Made by a program: the position numbers and the translations under genes
Assembly: GCF_003846135.1 (NCBI RefSeq)
Contig: NZ_RHHM01000021.1
Coordinates: forward strand, 1-59,590
Source of the DNA: Erwinia psidii
GTDB lineage: Bacteria; Pseudomonadota; Gammaproteobacteria; Enterobacterales; Enterobacteriaceae
Length of the DNA stretch: 59,590 nucleotides
Reading direction: 5' to 3'
Part shown: positions 18,886-28,122 of the stretch, one piece after another
How positions within the stretch are numbered: position 1 is the first letter of the stretch
Layout of the letters: each line of letters starts with the position of its first letter
Notes under the pieces: generated by a model
Seen by the model: the letters and a program-made list of their open reading frames with translations, nothing else
What the model was told of the DNA's origin: nothing
Databases searched by the model: none

Positions 18886-19350
18886 CTAAGCGGGGAGCAT
18901 TGCTCCATTTTCTTTCAGGCGGGAAAGCACCACCGAGGTTTTCACATGCGAAACGCTCTGATGGCCTGCCACCAGCTGGCTGATCAGTGCGCTCAGTCCG
19001 GCCAAATCGGCCACGGCAACTTTTAGCAGATAATCGGCATCGCCAGTGGTTTTATAGGCGTCCACAATGGCTGGCTGTTCCGCCACCATGCGGTGAAAAC
19101 TGTCAACGTAGTCTGCGGTATGGTTAATCAGGCGGACCTCGATCAGACCGATCACCCTCAAACCCACAGCGTCAGGGGAAAGCCGGGCGTGATAACCCAG
19201 GATCAGGCCATCCTGCTCAAGGGCGATACGACGCCGCGAGCATTGCGAGGCAGAAAGCCCCACCAGGTCACTGAGTTCCTGGTTAGTCAGTCGACCATTA
19301 CTCTCCAGCAACGTCAGTATCTTAAGGTCATAATCATCAATCTGGGTCAT
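18886..19350 (-). CDS. Lrp/AsnC-family transcriptional regulator
   Basis: This 154-residue protein has an N-terminal winged helix-turn-helix (DLKILTLLESNGRLTNQELS, LVGLSASQCSRRRIALEQDG) and a C-terminal RAM (amino-acid-sensing) domain from about residue 65 (VIGLIEVRL … TGDADYLLKVAVADLAGLSA). Lrp/AsnC proteins form octamers that respond to amino acids. It is distinct from the global Lrp, AsnC and YbaO as I know them. The closest upstream gene on the same strand is the subtilase, which ends 144 bases away across a hairpin, so it is probably a separate unit. Targets are unknown. Confidence 0.9.
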   Translation of the reverse strand: MTQIDDYDLKILTLLESNGRLTNQELSDLVGLSASQCSRRRIALEQDGLILGYHARLSPDAVGLRVIGLIEVRLINHTADYVDSFHRMVAEQPAIVDAYKTTGDADYLLKVAVADLAGLSALISQLVAGHQSVSHVKTSVVLSRLKENGAMLPA

Positions 19351-19371
19351 TATTCATCCGGCAGTAAATCA

Positions 19372-19395
19372 GGTTATCTGGCAGGACAGATAACC
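19372..19395. terminator. Perfect hairpin between the protease gene and the lrp-type gene
   Basis: GGTTATCTG (19372-19380) and CAGATAACC (19387-19395) form a 9-bp stem with loop GCAGGA. It may terminate the subtilase transcript or act as an operator, since it lies only 22 bases upstream of the regulator's start. Neither strand has a strong T-run. Confidence 0.45.
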
Positions 19396-19494
19396 GCACA
19401 TTTTACTCTGTTGTCCAACACTATTTGGCTGATGTCACCATGCATCACACCCGGCAGGGACAGCCTGTACCGGGTGAAAAGTCAATTTACAGCA

Positions 19495-21642
19495 TCAGAT
19501 GCGGGTCCAGGGTTTTGCATCCCCGCTGGCAGCGCCAGTCGTGCTTTCCAGCCCCGGCTCAACACCGGCAGAGATCCACCATTTGGCCAGATAATTACCG
19601 CCTTTATGGCTAACCCGTTCGCTTCCGCTGTAGCTTCTGTTCGCTGCCCATAGCGGATAAAGCGGTGCGGTGTCATGGTCATCACTCCCGTCTTCTGCCG
19701 CTGGCACGATGATCAAACCTATCACGTTACTTCCCTGATAAGCGCCAGCCAGATTGACTGAGATCTGACTGATGGTCTGCTCAGTCACTGCCGGGAAACG
19801 TACCAGCGTGCGCTGCTGCCGTGGCGTCGACAATATCTCTCTCGCCGTCGTCAGCCAGTGGAAATTGACATTTTCTGCATCCACATCCGGCGGCAGTAGC
19901 ACAGAAAAAGCCAGCTCACTGCCCGCGACAGCGTTGATACGCATCTGTGCAACCGGTGCAATGTCTGTGATATCGTCATCACTGTCACTACCATCATGCT
20001 CATCACTATTTTCATCGCCATCAGCGCCGAGATTCGCGTCCAGCCAGGCACATGCCTTCATGACATCGGGCTGGTGTCCCACGCCATCCACCACACCAAC
20101 ATCACTTCCGGTTTTAGCAATTAACTCTCGCATTTCCAGGCAGTTAAGATAAATACCAAACTTGCGTTTCGTGTAAGACTGGATCAGCGCCAAAACACCA
20201 GTAACCAACGGTGTGGCACTGGAGGTACCGTTGAATTCCGCAGTATAATTATGGTTATTCCCCGGTAATCTTTGTAGTCCGCTGTATCCGGTGGTAGCGA
20301 CCTGATGCCCCCATGAACAGATCAGTGAACTGATATTGTTATAATTAGAAAATGAGAGCCGACGGCCGGTTGTGCTGGCAACGGCACCCACCAGAAAAAC
20401 ACCACTGTCACCATAATCTGGCATGATGCCTGCCTGTGGGCTGAGGTCAACGTTACCGTTACCTGCGGCCAGTACAACAGTAACACCACGGCGGGACAGA
20501 AGGTTAATCCTGTCCCAGATACTTCGGGAATACGTCCATGGCAGATAGCGCCCATTGACTACCAGCTGAATATTCAGCCCCACGATATCGCCCGGCTGGG
20601 CGTTCTGGACAATCAGGTTAAGGTCGCCGGTATCATAAAAGTTGAACTGGCTGCCATAAGCGATACCGGTAACGCCAAATGCGTTATTTTCAGCCGATAT
20701 ACAGCCCGTTGCCGCCGTACCATGATTACAGTCATTGGTTTCGGCACGACTGTTCACCACGTTGATGTTACCCTGCAGGTCTTCATGATTACGATAGACA
20801 CCGAAATCCAGAAAATGGATGGTGGAAAAACTGCCGTTCTCACCTGCCTGCCATGCCGCGCGAACATTGAGGCCGTTTCCCTTGTTCAGATAATTCTGGC
20901 GGGACGTAAAATCGGGTGTGCCTACGCTGCTTCGGCCGGAAATGGTCGTAACATCCTCTTTCATAAGCGGGGAAGAGGTTTCTTCAGTCAATGTCGGGGG
21001 AAGCAAATCTTTGGTATCAGGATTTAGCGAGCAGGACGCAATATATGACAGCGCCTCCAGTTCGTTAGCGATTAGCCTTAATTCGCCAAAATCACCGCTG
21101 GCTACAACCTGGTACAGGTCAGCAAGATACGGGGAGTCACCTTCTGGAAACACCGCGGCAATAGCATGACGGTTCGTTCTGGCTACCTCCGCCAAATGCT
21201 TTTTCTTAAATTCGGCGAACAGCGGGGTGCAGGCATCATCCTCATTGTAAAAAAGGTCAACGCCATCAACCAAAAACTGAATCTCAAGGAAGTAGTTGCT
21301 GATGTTATCACAGCCAAATGAAACATCTTTAATATTGCAGGTTTCAGCCAGTGGCTGAACGCTTGCCAACAGCCGTGGATGGGCAGAAATGTGCAGTTTA
21401 CGGGTCAGCAGACGCAGACTTTCGTTGCTATCCAGAATGTCTGCCCTCAGTTCGAATTTACCTGCTGTCTGTCCGGTAAATTTAACGGTAATACCTGCTC
21501 CCTGTGCGCTTTGCTGTGCCACTAACACATCATTGCAATAAAGCGAGTAGGTAATACAATTTACCGACAGATCAGAATGGAGTCGGGCATAAATACAACC
21601 ATCAAATTGCAGGCTGCGGTAAACCTCAAGAAGTTCTTTCAT
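19495..21642 (-). CDS. Subtilisin-like (S8) serine protease with C-terminal chitin-binding domain
   Basis: This 715-residue protein has an unrecognised N-terminal domain (1 to about 220), an S8 domain with triad D279 (IHFLDFGVY), H307 (DCNHGTAATG) and S474 (FNGTSSATPLVTG), an acidic linker rich in D/E/S (about 560-580), an Ig/PKD-like segment, and a terminal CBM5/12 chitin-binding module (PLW…W..G…VSHKGGNYLAKWW). The start at 21642 is chosen because AAGGTGA precedes it; an upstream in-frame ATG at 21684 has no such site. No Sec signal or classic subtilase propeptide is visible, so the secretion route is unclear. It probably digests protein in a chitin context (insect or fungal). The next gene upstream duplicates its C-terminus. 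Confidence 0.9.
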   Translation of the reverse strand: MKELLEVYRSLQFDGCIYARLHSDLSVNCITYSLYCNDVLVAQQSAQGAGITVKFTGQTAGKFELRADILDSNESLRLLTRKLHISAHPRLLASVQPLAETCNIKDVSFGCDNISNYFLEIQFLVDGVDLFYNEDDACTPLFAEFKKKHLAEVARTNRHAIAAVFPEGDSPYLADLYQVVASGDFGELRLIANELEALSYIASCSLNPDTKDLLPPTLTEETSSPLMKEDVTTISGRSSVGTPDFTSRQNYLNKGNGLNVRAAWQAGENGSFSTIHFLDFGVYRNHEDLQGNINVVNSRAETNDCNHGTAATGCISAENNAFGVTGIAYGSQFNFYDTGDLNLIVQNAQPGDIVGLNIQLVVNGRYLPWTYSRSIWDRINLLSRRGVTVVLAAGNGNVDLSPQAGIMPDYGDSGVFLVGAVASTTGRRLSFSNYNNISSLICSWGHQVATTGYSGLQRLPGNNHNYTAEFNGTSSATPLVTGVLALIQSYTKRKFGIYLNCLEMRELIAKTGSDVGVVDGVGHQPDVMKACAWLDANLGADGDENSDEHDGSDSDDDITDIAPVAQMRINAVAGSELAFSVLLPPDVDAENVNFHWLTTAREILSTPRQQRTLVRFPAVTEQTISQISVNLAGAYQGSNVIGLIIVPAAEDGSDDHDTAPLYPLWAANRSYSGSERVSHKGGNYLAKWWISAGVEPGLESTTGAASGDAKPWTRI

Positions 21643-21803
21643 CACACTCACCTTGATATAAATATATTTTTGATTATTCAGCAATAAACGGGACAGAGAG
21701 AATAAGTGAAAATAAACACCCTGCTCTTTGTCAATAATTGAAATGAGTCACACCTGTGCATGGCACGGTGTCTTTATTTCATAAAAATATTTTGGGGGAT
21801 TAA

Positions 21804-22316
21804 TCAGATTTGCATCCACGGCAGGGCATTGCCGGATGCTGGTCCTGTCGTACCAGGCAATCCAGGTTCAACACCCGCGACAATCCACCATTTCGCCTGG
21901 TAATTCGCACCTTTATGACTTACCCGGCTTTGTCCCGGATAGGTTGAGGAAGCATTCCACAGTGGATATTGTGGCAGGGGCTCTTGGTTATCACTCTCTG
22001 CACCATGATCGGATGGCATCACGCAAACGGGCCAGGAACGCTGAGCGATATCGCCACGATGATTAGTGACGGTCAGCGTTATATTCGCCAGGGTGGCAGC
22101 AGCCACTTGCGGCATCAGGATGTCGGTATTCACCTCATTAGGGCTGATGACAGCGGCATGGTCTGCGTGCCAGCGATAGCTCAGCGAGGCCTGCTCAGCA
22201 CCGGAAGGCTGATACGCACTGAACGCCACGCGGCTTCCTCCTGCCACTTCCAGTACGATAGTGGCCGTCTGAACCCTGGACGAGATCAAGGATGGTGTAT
22301 TGTTATTTATATTCAC
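21804..22316 (-). CDS. Small chitin-binding (CBM5/12) protein, paralogue of the protease C-terminus
   Basis: This 170-residue protein is built like the last ~165 residues of the adjacent protease: a beta-rich PKD/Ig-like segment, then a CBM5/12 module (YPLWNASSTYPGQSRVSHKG, ANYQAKWWIVAGVEPG). By my count about 37 of the last 55 residues are identical between the two. GTG at 22316 is preferred: AAGGG lies just upstream, whereas the ATG at 22376 has no ribosome site. There is no signal peptide. It shares strand and a 160-base gap with the protease, so co-expression is plausible. It may act as a separate chitin-targeting or inhibitor-like subunit (inference). Confidence 0.85.
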   Translation of the reverse strand: MNINNNTPSLISSRVQTATIVLEVAGGSRVAFSAYQPSGAEQASLSYRWHADHAAVISPNEVNTDILMPQVAAATLANITLTVTNHRGDIAQRSWPVCVMPSDHGAESDNQEPLPQYPLWNASSTYPGQSRVSHKGANYQAKWWIVAGVEPGLPGTTGPASGNALPWMQI

Positions 22317-22570
22317 ATGGAGACCCTTTCGGTAGTTAGAAAATAGCTTTTTGTCTGGCCGGATATTCCGCCGCATTGATGCGTGAAATATCGGTCAGCA
22401 ACCAAATATTTTTACCGAATAAGGAATGATGCAGCTAATAATTAATAATTAAAAATACACAACGGCAATAAAAAAAATCAGACACAACCATTAACACAAG
22501 GATATATCTCTTCCGACATTAATACTATGACGGAAGAGAGTCATTAGCGGGAGAGGATTAGTCAGGGAAA

Positions 22571-23986
22571 TTATTCATCGTCGTACTGTGGCCCGGCGTA
22601 ATTATCAAAGCGTGACCACTGGCCATTAAAGGTCAGACGCACTGTCCCGATAGGACCGTTACGCTGTTTACCCAAAATAATCTCTGCAATGCCTTTGAGA
22701 TCGCTGTTTTCGTGGTAAACCTCATCACGATAGATGAACATAATCAGGTCAGCATCCTGTTCAATCGAGCCAGACTCACGCAGATCCGAGTTGACCGGTC
22801 GCTTATCAGCGCGCTGTTCAAGCGAGCGGTTAAGCTGTGACAATGCCACCACCGGCACCTGTAGCTCCTTCGCCAGCGCCTTGAGGGAGCGTGAGATTTC
22901 TGCAATTTCCAGCGTTCGGTTGTCTGACAGCGACGGCACCCGCATTAGTTGCAGGTAATCGATCATAATCAGGCTCAACCCCCCATGTTCCCGAAAGACG
23001 CGTCGTGCGCGGGAACGTACTTCCGTTGGCGTCAGGCCGGAAGAGTCGTCAATAAACATGTTCTTTTTCTCCAGCAAAATGCCCATGGTGCTGGAGATGC
23101 GCGCCCAGTCCTCATCGTCCAGCTGACCGGTTCGAATACGGGTTTGATCCACCCGCGATAACGAGGCCAGCATACGCATCATAATTTGCTCACCGGGCAT
23201 CTCCAGGCTGAAGATTAAAACCGGTTTATCCTGCAACATCGCCGCATTTTCACAGAGATTCATTGCAAAGGTGGTTTTACCCATTGATGGACGGGCAGCG
23301 ACAATGATCAGATCTGAACGTTGCAACCCCGCCGTTTTTTTATTCAGATCCTGATACCCCGTATCAACGCCGGTAACGCCATCATGCGGCGTCTGATAAA
23401 GCGATTCGATCCTGGAGATGGTCGCTTCAAGGATCTGATCGACACCTTTTGGCCCTTCGTCTTTGTTAGCCCGATTTTCGGCAATCTGGAACACCCTGGA
23501 TTCCGCCAGATCGAGCAGATCCTCACTGGTGCGCCCCTGCGGATCGTAGCCGGCGTCGGCTATCTCATTTGCCACCGCGATCATCTCACGCACCACCGCG
23601 CGTTCACGCACGATATCCGCATAAGCGCCGATATTCGCCGCGCTTGGTGTATTTTTCGATAATTCGGCGAGATAGGCAAAACCACCCACCATACTCAGCT
23701 CGCCTTTGGTTTCCATCGATTCCGAAAGGGTGATCAAATCAATTGGCTTACCCTGTTCAAGCAGGCGCTGCATTTCGCTGAAGATCATCCGGTGTGGCCG
23801 ACTGAAAAAGTCCTGTGCCACCACCCGTTCAGAAACGTTATCCCAGCGTTCGTTATCCAGCATCAACCCACCTAATACGGATTGCTCCGCTTCCAGAGAA
23901 TGGGGAGGTAATTTCAGCCCTTCCATTTGCCGGTCATGCGACCCACGGCTGTCAGCGGATTTGTTGGAGGGTTTATTTCCTGCCAT
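22571..23986 (-). CDS. dnaB: Replicative DNA helicase DnaB
   Basis: This is the hexameric 5'-3' helicase at the replication fork. The 471 residues equal the E. coli length. It has an N-terminal domain (PHSLEAEQSVLGGLMLDNER), a linker helix, and a RecA-like domain with Walker A ARPSMGKTTFAMN, the B motif MIDYLQLM, and the final SRFDNYAGPQYDDE. In E. coli alr and tyrB follow it; here the protease cluster does. Confidence 0.98.
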   Translation of the reverse strand: MAGNKPSNKSADSRGSHDRQMEGLKLPPHSLEAEQSVLGGLMLDNERWDNVSERVVAQDFFSRPHRMIFSEMQRLLEQGKPIDLITLSESMETKGELSMVGGFAYLAELSKNTPSAANIGAYADIVRERAVVREMIAVANEIADAGYDPQGRTSEDLLDLAESRVFQIAENRANKDEGPKGVDQILEATISRIESLYQTPHDGVTGVDTGYQDLNKKTAGLQRSDLIIVAARPSMGKTTFAMNLCENAAMLQDKPVLIFSLEMPGEQIMMRMLASLSRVDQTRIRTGQLDDEDWARISSTMGILLEKKNMFIDDSSGLTPTEVRSRARRVFREHGGLSLIMIDYLQLMRVPSLSDNRTLEIAEISRSLKALAKELQVPVVALSQLNRSLEQRADKRPVNSDLRESGSIEQDADLIMFIYRDEVYHENSDLKGIAEIILGKQRNGPIGTVRLTFNGQWSRFDNYAGPQYDDE

Positions 23987-24085
23987 AGTGATGAGATACC
24001 AAAAATCTGAGGGGAAGTGCGCAAGTATACCCGTTTGCCTACCTGCCGTCCTCCCTCAATGACACCCAATCAACAGGAGTGACCA

Positions 24086-25066
24086 ATGGCAAAACGTATA
24101 CAAATCAGCCAGCACGGCGGCCCGGAAGTCATGCAGGTAATTGATGTTGATCTCCCCGATCCGGCAGCGGGTGAAGTGGTGGTGGAAAACAAAGCGATCG
24201 GCATCAATTATATTGATACCTATATTCGCAGCGGGTTGTATCCGGCAACGTTACCCGCCGGATTAGGCACAGAAGCGGCAGGCGTGGTGAAAAGCGTTGG
24301 CGCGGGCGTGACTACGCTGAAAGTGGGTGACCGCGTAGTATATGCGCAGTCAGCGCCTGGGGCATACAGCGAATATCATGCGGTACACAGTGATAAGCTG
24401 GTGTTGCTTCCTGAGGCAATCTCTTTTGAGCAGGCAGCCGCATCGTTTCTGAAAGGGTTGACCGTGTATTATCTGCTGCGTCAAACCTACGTGGTTCAGC
24501 CGGAGGAAATTTTCCTGTTTCAGGCAGCGGCAGGTGGTGTCGGGTTGATTGCCTGCCAGTGGGCAAAAGCCCTCGGAGCCCGTCTGATCGGCACCGTAGG
24601 TTCAGATGAAAAAGCCGTGCGGGCGAGGCAGGCTGGCGCATGGGCGACCATTAATTATCGTGAAGAGAGCATTCCTCAACGTGTCAGCGAGCTGACGCAG
24701 GGTAAAAAAGTGCGGGTGGTTTATGACTCAGTGGGTAAGGATACCTGGGAAGCATCACTGGACTGTCTGCAACGTCGCGGCCTGATGGTCAGCTTCGGAA
24801 ACGCCTCCGGCCCGGTCAGCGGCGTCAATCTGGGCATTCTGAATCAGAAAGGCTCGCTGTATGTTACCCGCCCTTCACTTCATGGTTACATCACCACACG
24901 GGAGGCTTTAATCACCGCCAGTAACGAGCTGTTTTCACTGATGGCCAGCGGCGCGATTCAGGTGGATGTACCACCACAACAGAAATTTGCGTTGCATGAT
25001 GTACAACTGGCGCATAAAACGCTGCAAAGCCGCGCAACCCTGGGGTCAAGCCTGCTCATTCCCTGA
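24086..25066 (+). CDS. qorA: NADPH:quinone oxidoreductase
   Basis: This 326-residue zinc-free medium-chain dehydrogenase is related to zeta-crystallin. It has the signature GINYIDTYIRSGLYP, the dinucleotide motif QAAAGGVGLIACQ and the NADPH-side GTVGSDEKA. It reduces quinones with NADPH in the cytoplasm. Start at 24086 follows CAACAGGAGTGACCA. It is divergent from dnaB across 99 bases, as in E. coli. Confidence 0.95.
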   Translation: MAKRIQISQHGGPEVMQVIDVDLPDPAAGEVVVENKAIGINYIDTYIRSGLYPATLPAGLGTEAAGVVKSVGAGVTTLKVGDRVVYAQSAPGAYSEYHAVHSDKLVLLPEAISFEQAAASFLKGLTVYYLLRQTYVVQPEEIFLFQAAAGGVGLIACQWAKALGARLIGTVGSDEKAVRARQAGAWATINYREESIPQRVSELTQGKKVRVVYDSVGKDTWEASLDCLQRRGLMVSFGNASGPVSGVNLGILNQKGSLYVTRPSLHGYITTREALITASNELFSLMASGAIQVDVPPQQKFALHDVQLAHKTLQSRATLGSSLLIP

Positions 25067-25082
25067 CGGTCAGAAATGATTA

Positions 25083-25109
25083 GGGCCTCCCGCAGGAAGC
25101 CCTTTTTTT
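25083..25109 (+). terminator. Terminator of qorA
   Basis: GGGCCTCC-CGCA-GGAAGCCC forms a stem with one mismatch, followed by TTTTTTT, 17 bases after the qorA stop. Confidence 0.9.
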
Positions 25110-25280
25110 ATTCGCGCTGTTTGTAGGGTCAGCGGCTATGAATTTTTTACATTCAATGGAAAACATCCTGGCAGAATTCATAAGTAAAAAATATGTTTAA
25201 TCAGAAATCATCTCAATGCTTTTTCAGGTTGTGATCGGTACCGCATTTATCCTGTACACAATATCGTCAGGAAAGTGAGA

Positions 25281-25511
25281 TTACCGGGATAACCTGGCGG
25301 AATACTTCGATGGCGTTTTCCGAAAATGGCGATAAAGCCCTACTGCCACCACCGCAAGCAACAGCCACGGTAACATTTTAACAACAAATGCCAACATGCC
25401 ACCCAGCACCATCAAGGCGGTCGCCACAATCAGCGCCGCAATGATCGCGGGTAGCGTAATCCCAACCAGCAGCAACATCACAAAAAAGCCAACAACAAAG
25501 AGAATGTCCAT
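25281..25511 (-). CDS. pspG: Phage shock protein G
   Basis: This 76-residue inner-membrane protein opens with LFVVGFFVMLLLVGITLPAI, followed by a second hydrophobic stretch (MLAFVVKMLPWLLLAVVAVG), as in E. coli PspG. PspG is an effector of the phage-shock response to membrane stress. GGAG lies 8 bases before the ATG and a sigma-54 promoter lies upstream. It sits between qorA and dusA, as in E. coli. Confidence 0.93.
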   Translation of the reverse strand: MDILFVVGFFVMLLLVGITLPAIIAALIVATALMVLGGMLAFVVKMLPWLLLAVVAVGLYRHFRKTPSKYSARLSR

Positions 25512-25545
25512 CAGGATGCTCCATCATAAGGTATGGTAGAGTTGA

Positions 25546-25561
25546 TGCAAAATACGCGCCA
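25546..25561 (-). promoter_or_regulatory. Sigma-54 promoter of pspG
   Basis: On the minus strand TGGCGCG-TATT-TTGCA matches the -24/-12 consensus TGGCACG-N4-TTGCA with the invariant GG and GC correctly spaced, about 35-50 bases before the pspG start. In E. coli pspG is transcribed by sigma-54 with PspF. PspF sites cannot be identified by eye. Confidence 0.88.
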
Positions 25562-25706
25562 GAAAAAGGGGGTTAATTAAGCCACTGATATAAATTAACT
25601 TTAATCATATACCGCAACTGAATATGGTGAAATACACCACTTTTCAGTGAAAATTTCATCCGTCATACGATGCTTGCAAGGTAGCCAGCGCGGCCGTCAA
25701 CGCCGT

Positions 25707-26702
25707 TTAAATACCGGCAGGAATGTTGTCTGCTACCAGTGCCAGCGCCTGTTCCAGCGTAGCAATGCTGGCGCCAGGTTTGTGCGCATTCTCGCTTAAA
25801 TGGCGTCGCCACTGGCGCGCACCGGGAATTCCCTGAAACAGCCCCAACATATGGCGGGTAATATGCCCAAGATACGTTCCCTGGGCGAGTTCATGTTCAA
25901 TATACGGATACATCGAACGAACCAGCGCTACCGGATCCACTGGCGGTTGCTCACAGCCAAACAACTCACGATCCACCTGTGCCAACAGGCCAGGATTTTG
26001 ATAGGCTTCACGCCCCATCATTACGCCATCCACATGCTGTAAATGGATTTTCGCTTCTTCCAGCGACTTCACACCACCGTTAATTGACAGGGTCAGATGC
26101 GGGAAATCCCGTTTAAGCTGGTACACGCGCTCATAATCCAGCGGAGGAATTTCACGGTTTTCTTTCGGGCTGAGTCCCGACAGCCAGGCTTTACGGGCGT
26201 GAATAATAAACATCCCGCAACCCCCCTTCACGGAAACCTGATGAATAAAGTCACACAGAAACGCGTAGCTGTCCTGTTCATCGATGCCAATGCGGGTTTT
26301 GACCGTCACCGGGATGCTGACTTTATCACGCATGGCGTTGATGCCATCTGCCACCAGTGCAGCCTCTCCCATCAGGCAGGCTCCGAAGCGCCCATTCTGT
26401 ACCCGATCGGAAGGACAGCCAACGTTGAGGTTTATTTCGTTATAGCCACGCGCCTCTGCCAGTACCGCGCACTCCGCCAGCGCCGCAGGATCAAACCCGC
26501 CCAGCTGTAATGCAACCGGCTGCTCCTGCGGGTTCCAGGCCAGGTAGTCCCCCTTGCCATGAATAATCGCGCCGGTGGTGACCATTTCAGTGTACAACAG
26601 CGCCTGCCGCGTCAGCTGACGGTGGAAATAGCGGCAGTGACGATCGGTCCAGTCAAGCATCGGGGCGACGGAAAAGCGATGGGCGGGTAAATTTGGGGTC
26701 AT
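25707..26702 (-). CDS. dusA: tRNA-dihydrouridine synthase A
   Basis: This FMN enzyme reduces U20/U20a in the D-loop of tRNAs. Core motifs are [38 protein letters not shown] with the catalytic Cys, [29 protein letters not shown] and LSINGG. Start at 26702 gives 331 residues; an upstream TTG at 26750 would add 16 residues, but neither has a strong ribosome site and the family core begins just after 26702. Its neighbours match E. coli except for the inserted TraF-like gene on the other side. Confidence 0.95.
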   Translation of the reverse strand: MTPNLPAHRFSVAPMLDWTDRHCRYFHRQLTRQALLYTEMVTTGAIIHGKGDYLAWNPQEQPVALQLGGFDPAALAECAVLAEARGYNEINLNVGCPSDRVQNGRFGACLMGEAALVADGINAMRDKVSIPVTVKTRIGIDEQDSYAFLCDFIHQVSVKGGCGMFIIHARKAWLSGLSPKENREIPPLDYERVYQLKRDFPHLTLSINGGVKSLEEAKIHLQHVDGVMMGREAYQNPGLLAQVDRELFGCEQPPVDPVALVRSMYPYIEHELAQGTYLGHITRHMLGLFQGIPGARQWRRHLSENAHKPGASIATLEQALALVADNIPAGI

Positions 26703-26823
26703 AAAACACAAAAACTCGGTGAGATAAACAATGGGGACAGTTGCGCTCAATCATAACATGCCACGGATGAGCAATCATCTGCGGCAGAAGCTTATCGGCT
26801 GAAGAGAAGGAACGGAAAGAAGC

Positions 26824-26839
26824 GGGGGCGACAGCCCCC
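26824..26839 (-). terminator. Hairpin terminator after the TraF-like gene
   Basis: The perfect stem GGGGGC-GACA-GCCCCC lies 9 bases after the stop. On the minus strand it is followed by GCTTCTTTCC, a weak T-rich tail. Confidence 0.7.
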
Positions 26840-26847
26840 ACCGATAA

Positions 26848-28122
26848 TCAGAAGGTAAAGGTCATCTGGGCAACGGCACCCCATGTCTTGTCATCGCCCT
26901 TCATACCCGCCAGATCCAGATGCACCTTATTGAACGGTGACAGTCCGAAACCGGCAGTGGCAACATTGGCCTGGTTAGATTTCATATCTGCACGGTATCC
27001 CGCACGCAGTTGCAACCAGCTAAGCAAGCGGTATTCAGCACCTATACCCGCGAACTGACTGTCCCCCACGGATTGAAAGCCTTTAGTCGGCGTGGCATCA
27101 ACATCCAGTGCGGCGGTGAAGCGCTCGGTGTGAAAGGAAATACCTGGCGTTACAACCGGACCGATCTGGTAAGTATCCTTCGAGCCATTGACCTCTTTAG
27201 TCTCGATATCACGCGAAATAAGGTTTTGTGCGCTCACGCCCAGCGTCCAGTTCTCTCCCAGATCGGTAGCCATACCCGCATCCAGATTAAAGCCGCTGTC
27301 ACTGTTTTTATATTTACCGTTGGTGAAGTCTGATTTGTCGTAGTTGTAAACAGAAGCGCTGTAATTATACAGGTAAACTTTTTGTAATTTTGGCGTCACG
27401 CCAAAGGATACCGGATGGCCGGCAATATCAAACTCATGTGCCAGAGCAATACCGTAATCATAAACAATCGCGCCAACGCCCGTGGCGGACGAGGTTAACG
27501 TATCTTTGGGGTTTGAGGTAGGTATTGTCCCGCCATCTGCCACGCCCTGCAGGTAGTCAATATCGCTTTGTGTAACATTGGTTGTGACATTCGCCGTGCC
27601 ATAGGCTTTGGTAACAAAAGCCGCCGACAGCGTATCATTGGGGATAGTTACGGCGAATGCTGCACCCGCTGTGGCACTTGCTTTGGAGCCCTTAATACCA
27701 CGCAACTGGCTGGCCAGATCGCCCGCCGCGGCGCGAACAGTGGCCAGGTTGGCAGACAATGTGTTCAACCCGGCTGCGGTCAGCGGCGTGGCGAGCAAAT
27801 TGTCATAAAGGTCCTGGTAGTGGTCCACGCTATCCGTTAAATCGTCGACCTTATCAATCAGTTTGTTTTTATCCGTCAGCTGGGCACCTACCGCAGGCAA
27901 AATAATACTGACATTATCTTCGGGCTTTGCTTTCGTCATTAGCGCCGGGTTAGCCAACACCGCGGAGCTATACGTTGAAGATGCAACACCCGTCCCGCCC
28001 ATCGCATCATTGCGTGCGTCATAATAGTTGCCCGCAGCCAGAGCACTGAGGGGAGCAAAAAAGAAAACCGGCCAGACAACAGGGCGAGAGATCCTGCTTA
28101 ACGTACTGTATTTTTTTGCCAT
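26848..28122 (-). CDS. TraF-like outer-membrane beta-barrel protein (TraF_2 family)
   Basis: The 424 residues comprise a signal peptide (VVWPVFFFAPLSALAAG) and a mature start NYYDARNDAMGGTGVASSTY, which is typical of the family often annotated 'conjugal transfer protein TraF' and related to FadL/OmpP1 porins. The rest is beta-rich with a coiled segment near residues 85-150 (LIDKVDDLTDSVDHYQDLYD), and it ends in Phe (VAQMTFTF), an outer-membrane barrel signature. No conjugation genes are nearby, so the name is misleading; a transport role is inferred. It is inserted between dusA and zur relative to E. coli. Confidence 0.85.
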   Translation of the reverse strand: MAKKYSTLSRISRPVVWPVFFFAPLSALAAGNYYDARNDAMGGTGVASSTYSSAVLANPALMTKAKPEDNVSIILPAVGAQLTDKNKLIDKVDDLTDSVDHYQDLYDNLLATPLTAAGLNTLSANLATVRAAAGDLASQLRGIKGSKASATAGAAFAVTIPNDTLSAAFVTKAYGTANVTTNVTQSDIDYLQGVADGGTIPTSNPKDTLTSSATGVGAIVYDYGIALAHEFDIAGHPVSFGVTPKLQKVYLYNYSASVYNYDKSDFTNGKYKNSDSGFNLDAGMATDLGENWTLGVSAQNLISRDIETKEVNGSKDTYQIGPVVTPGISFHTERFTAALDVDATPTKGFQSVGDSQFAGIGAEYRLLSWLQLRAGYRADMKSNQANVATAGFGLSPFNKVHLDLAGMKGDDKTWGAVAQMTFTF

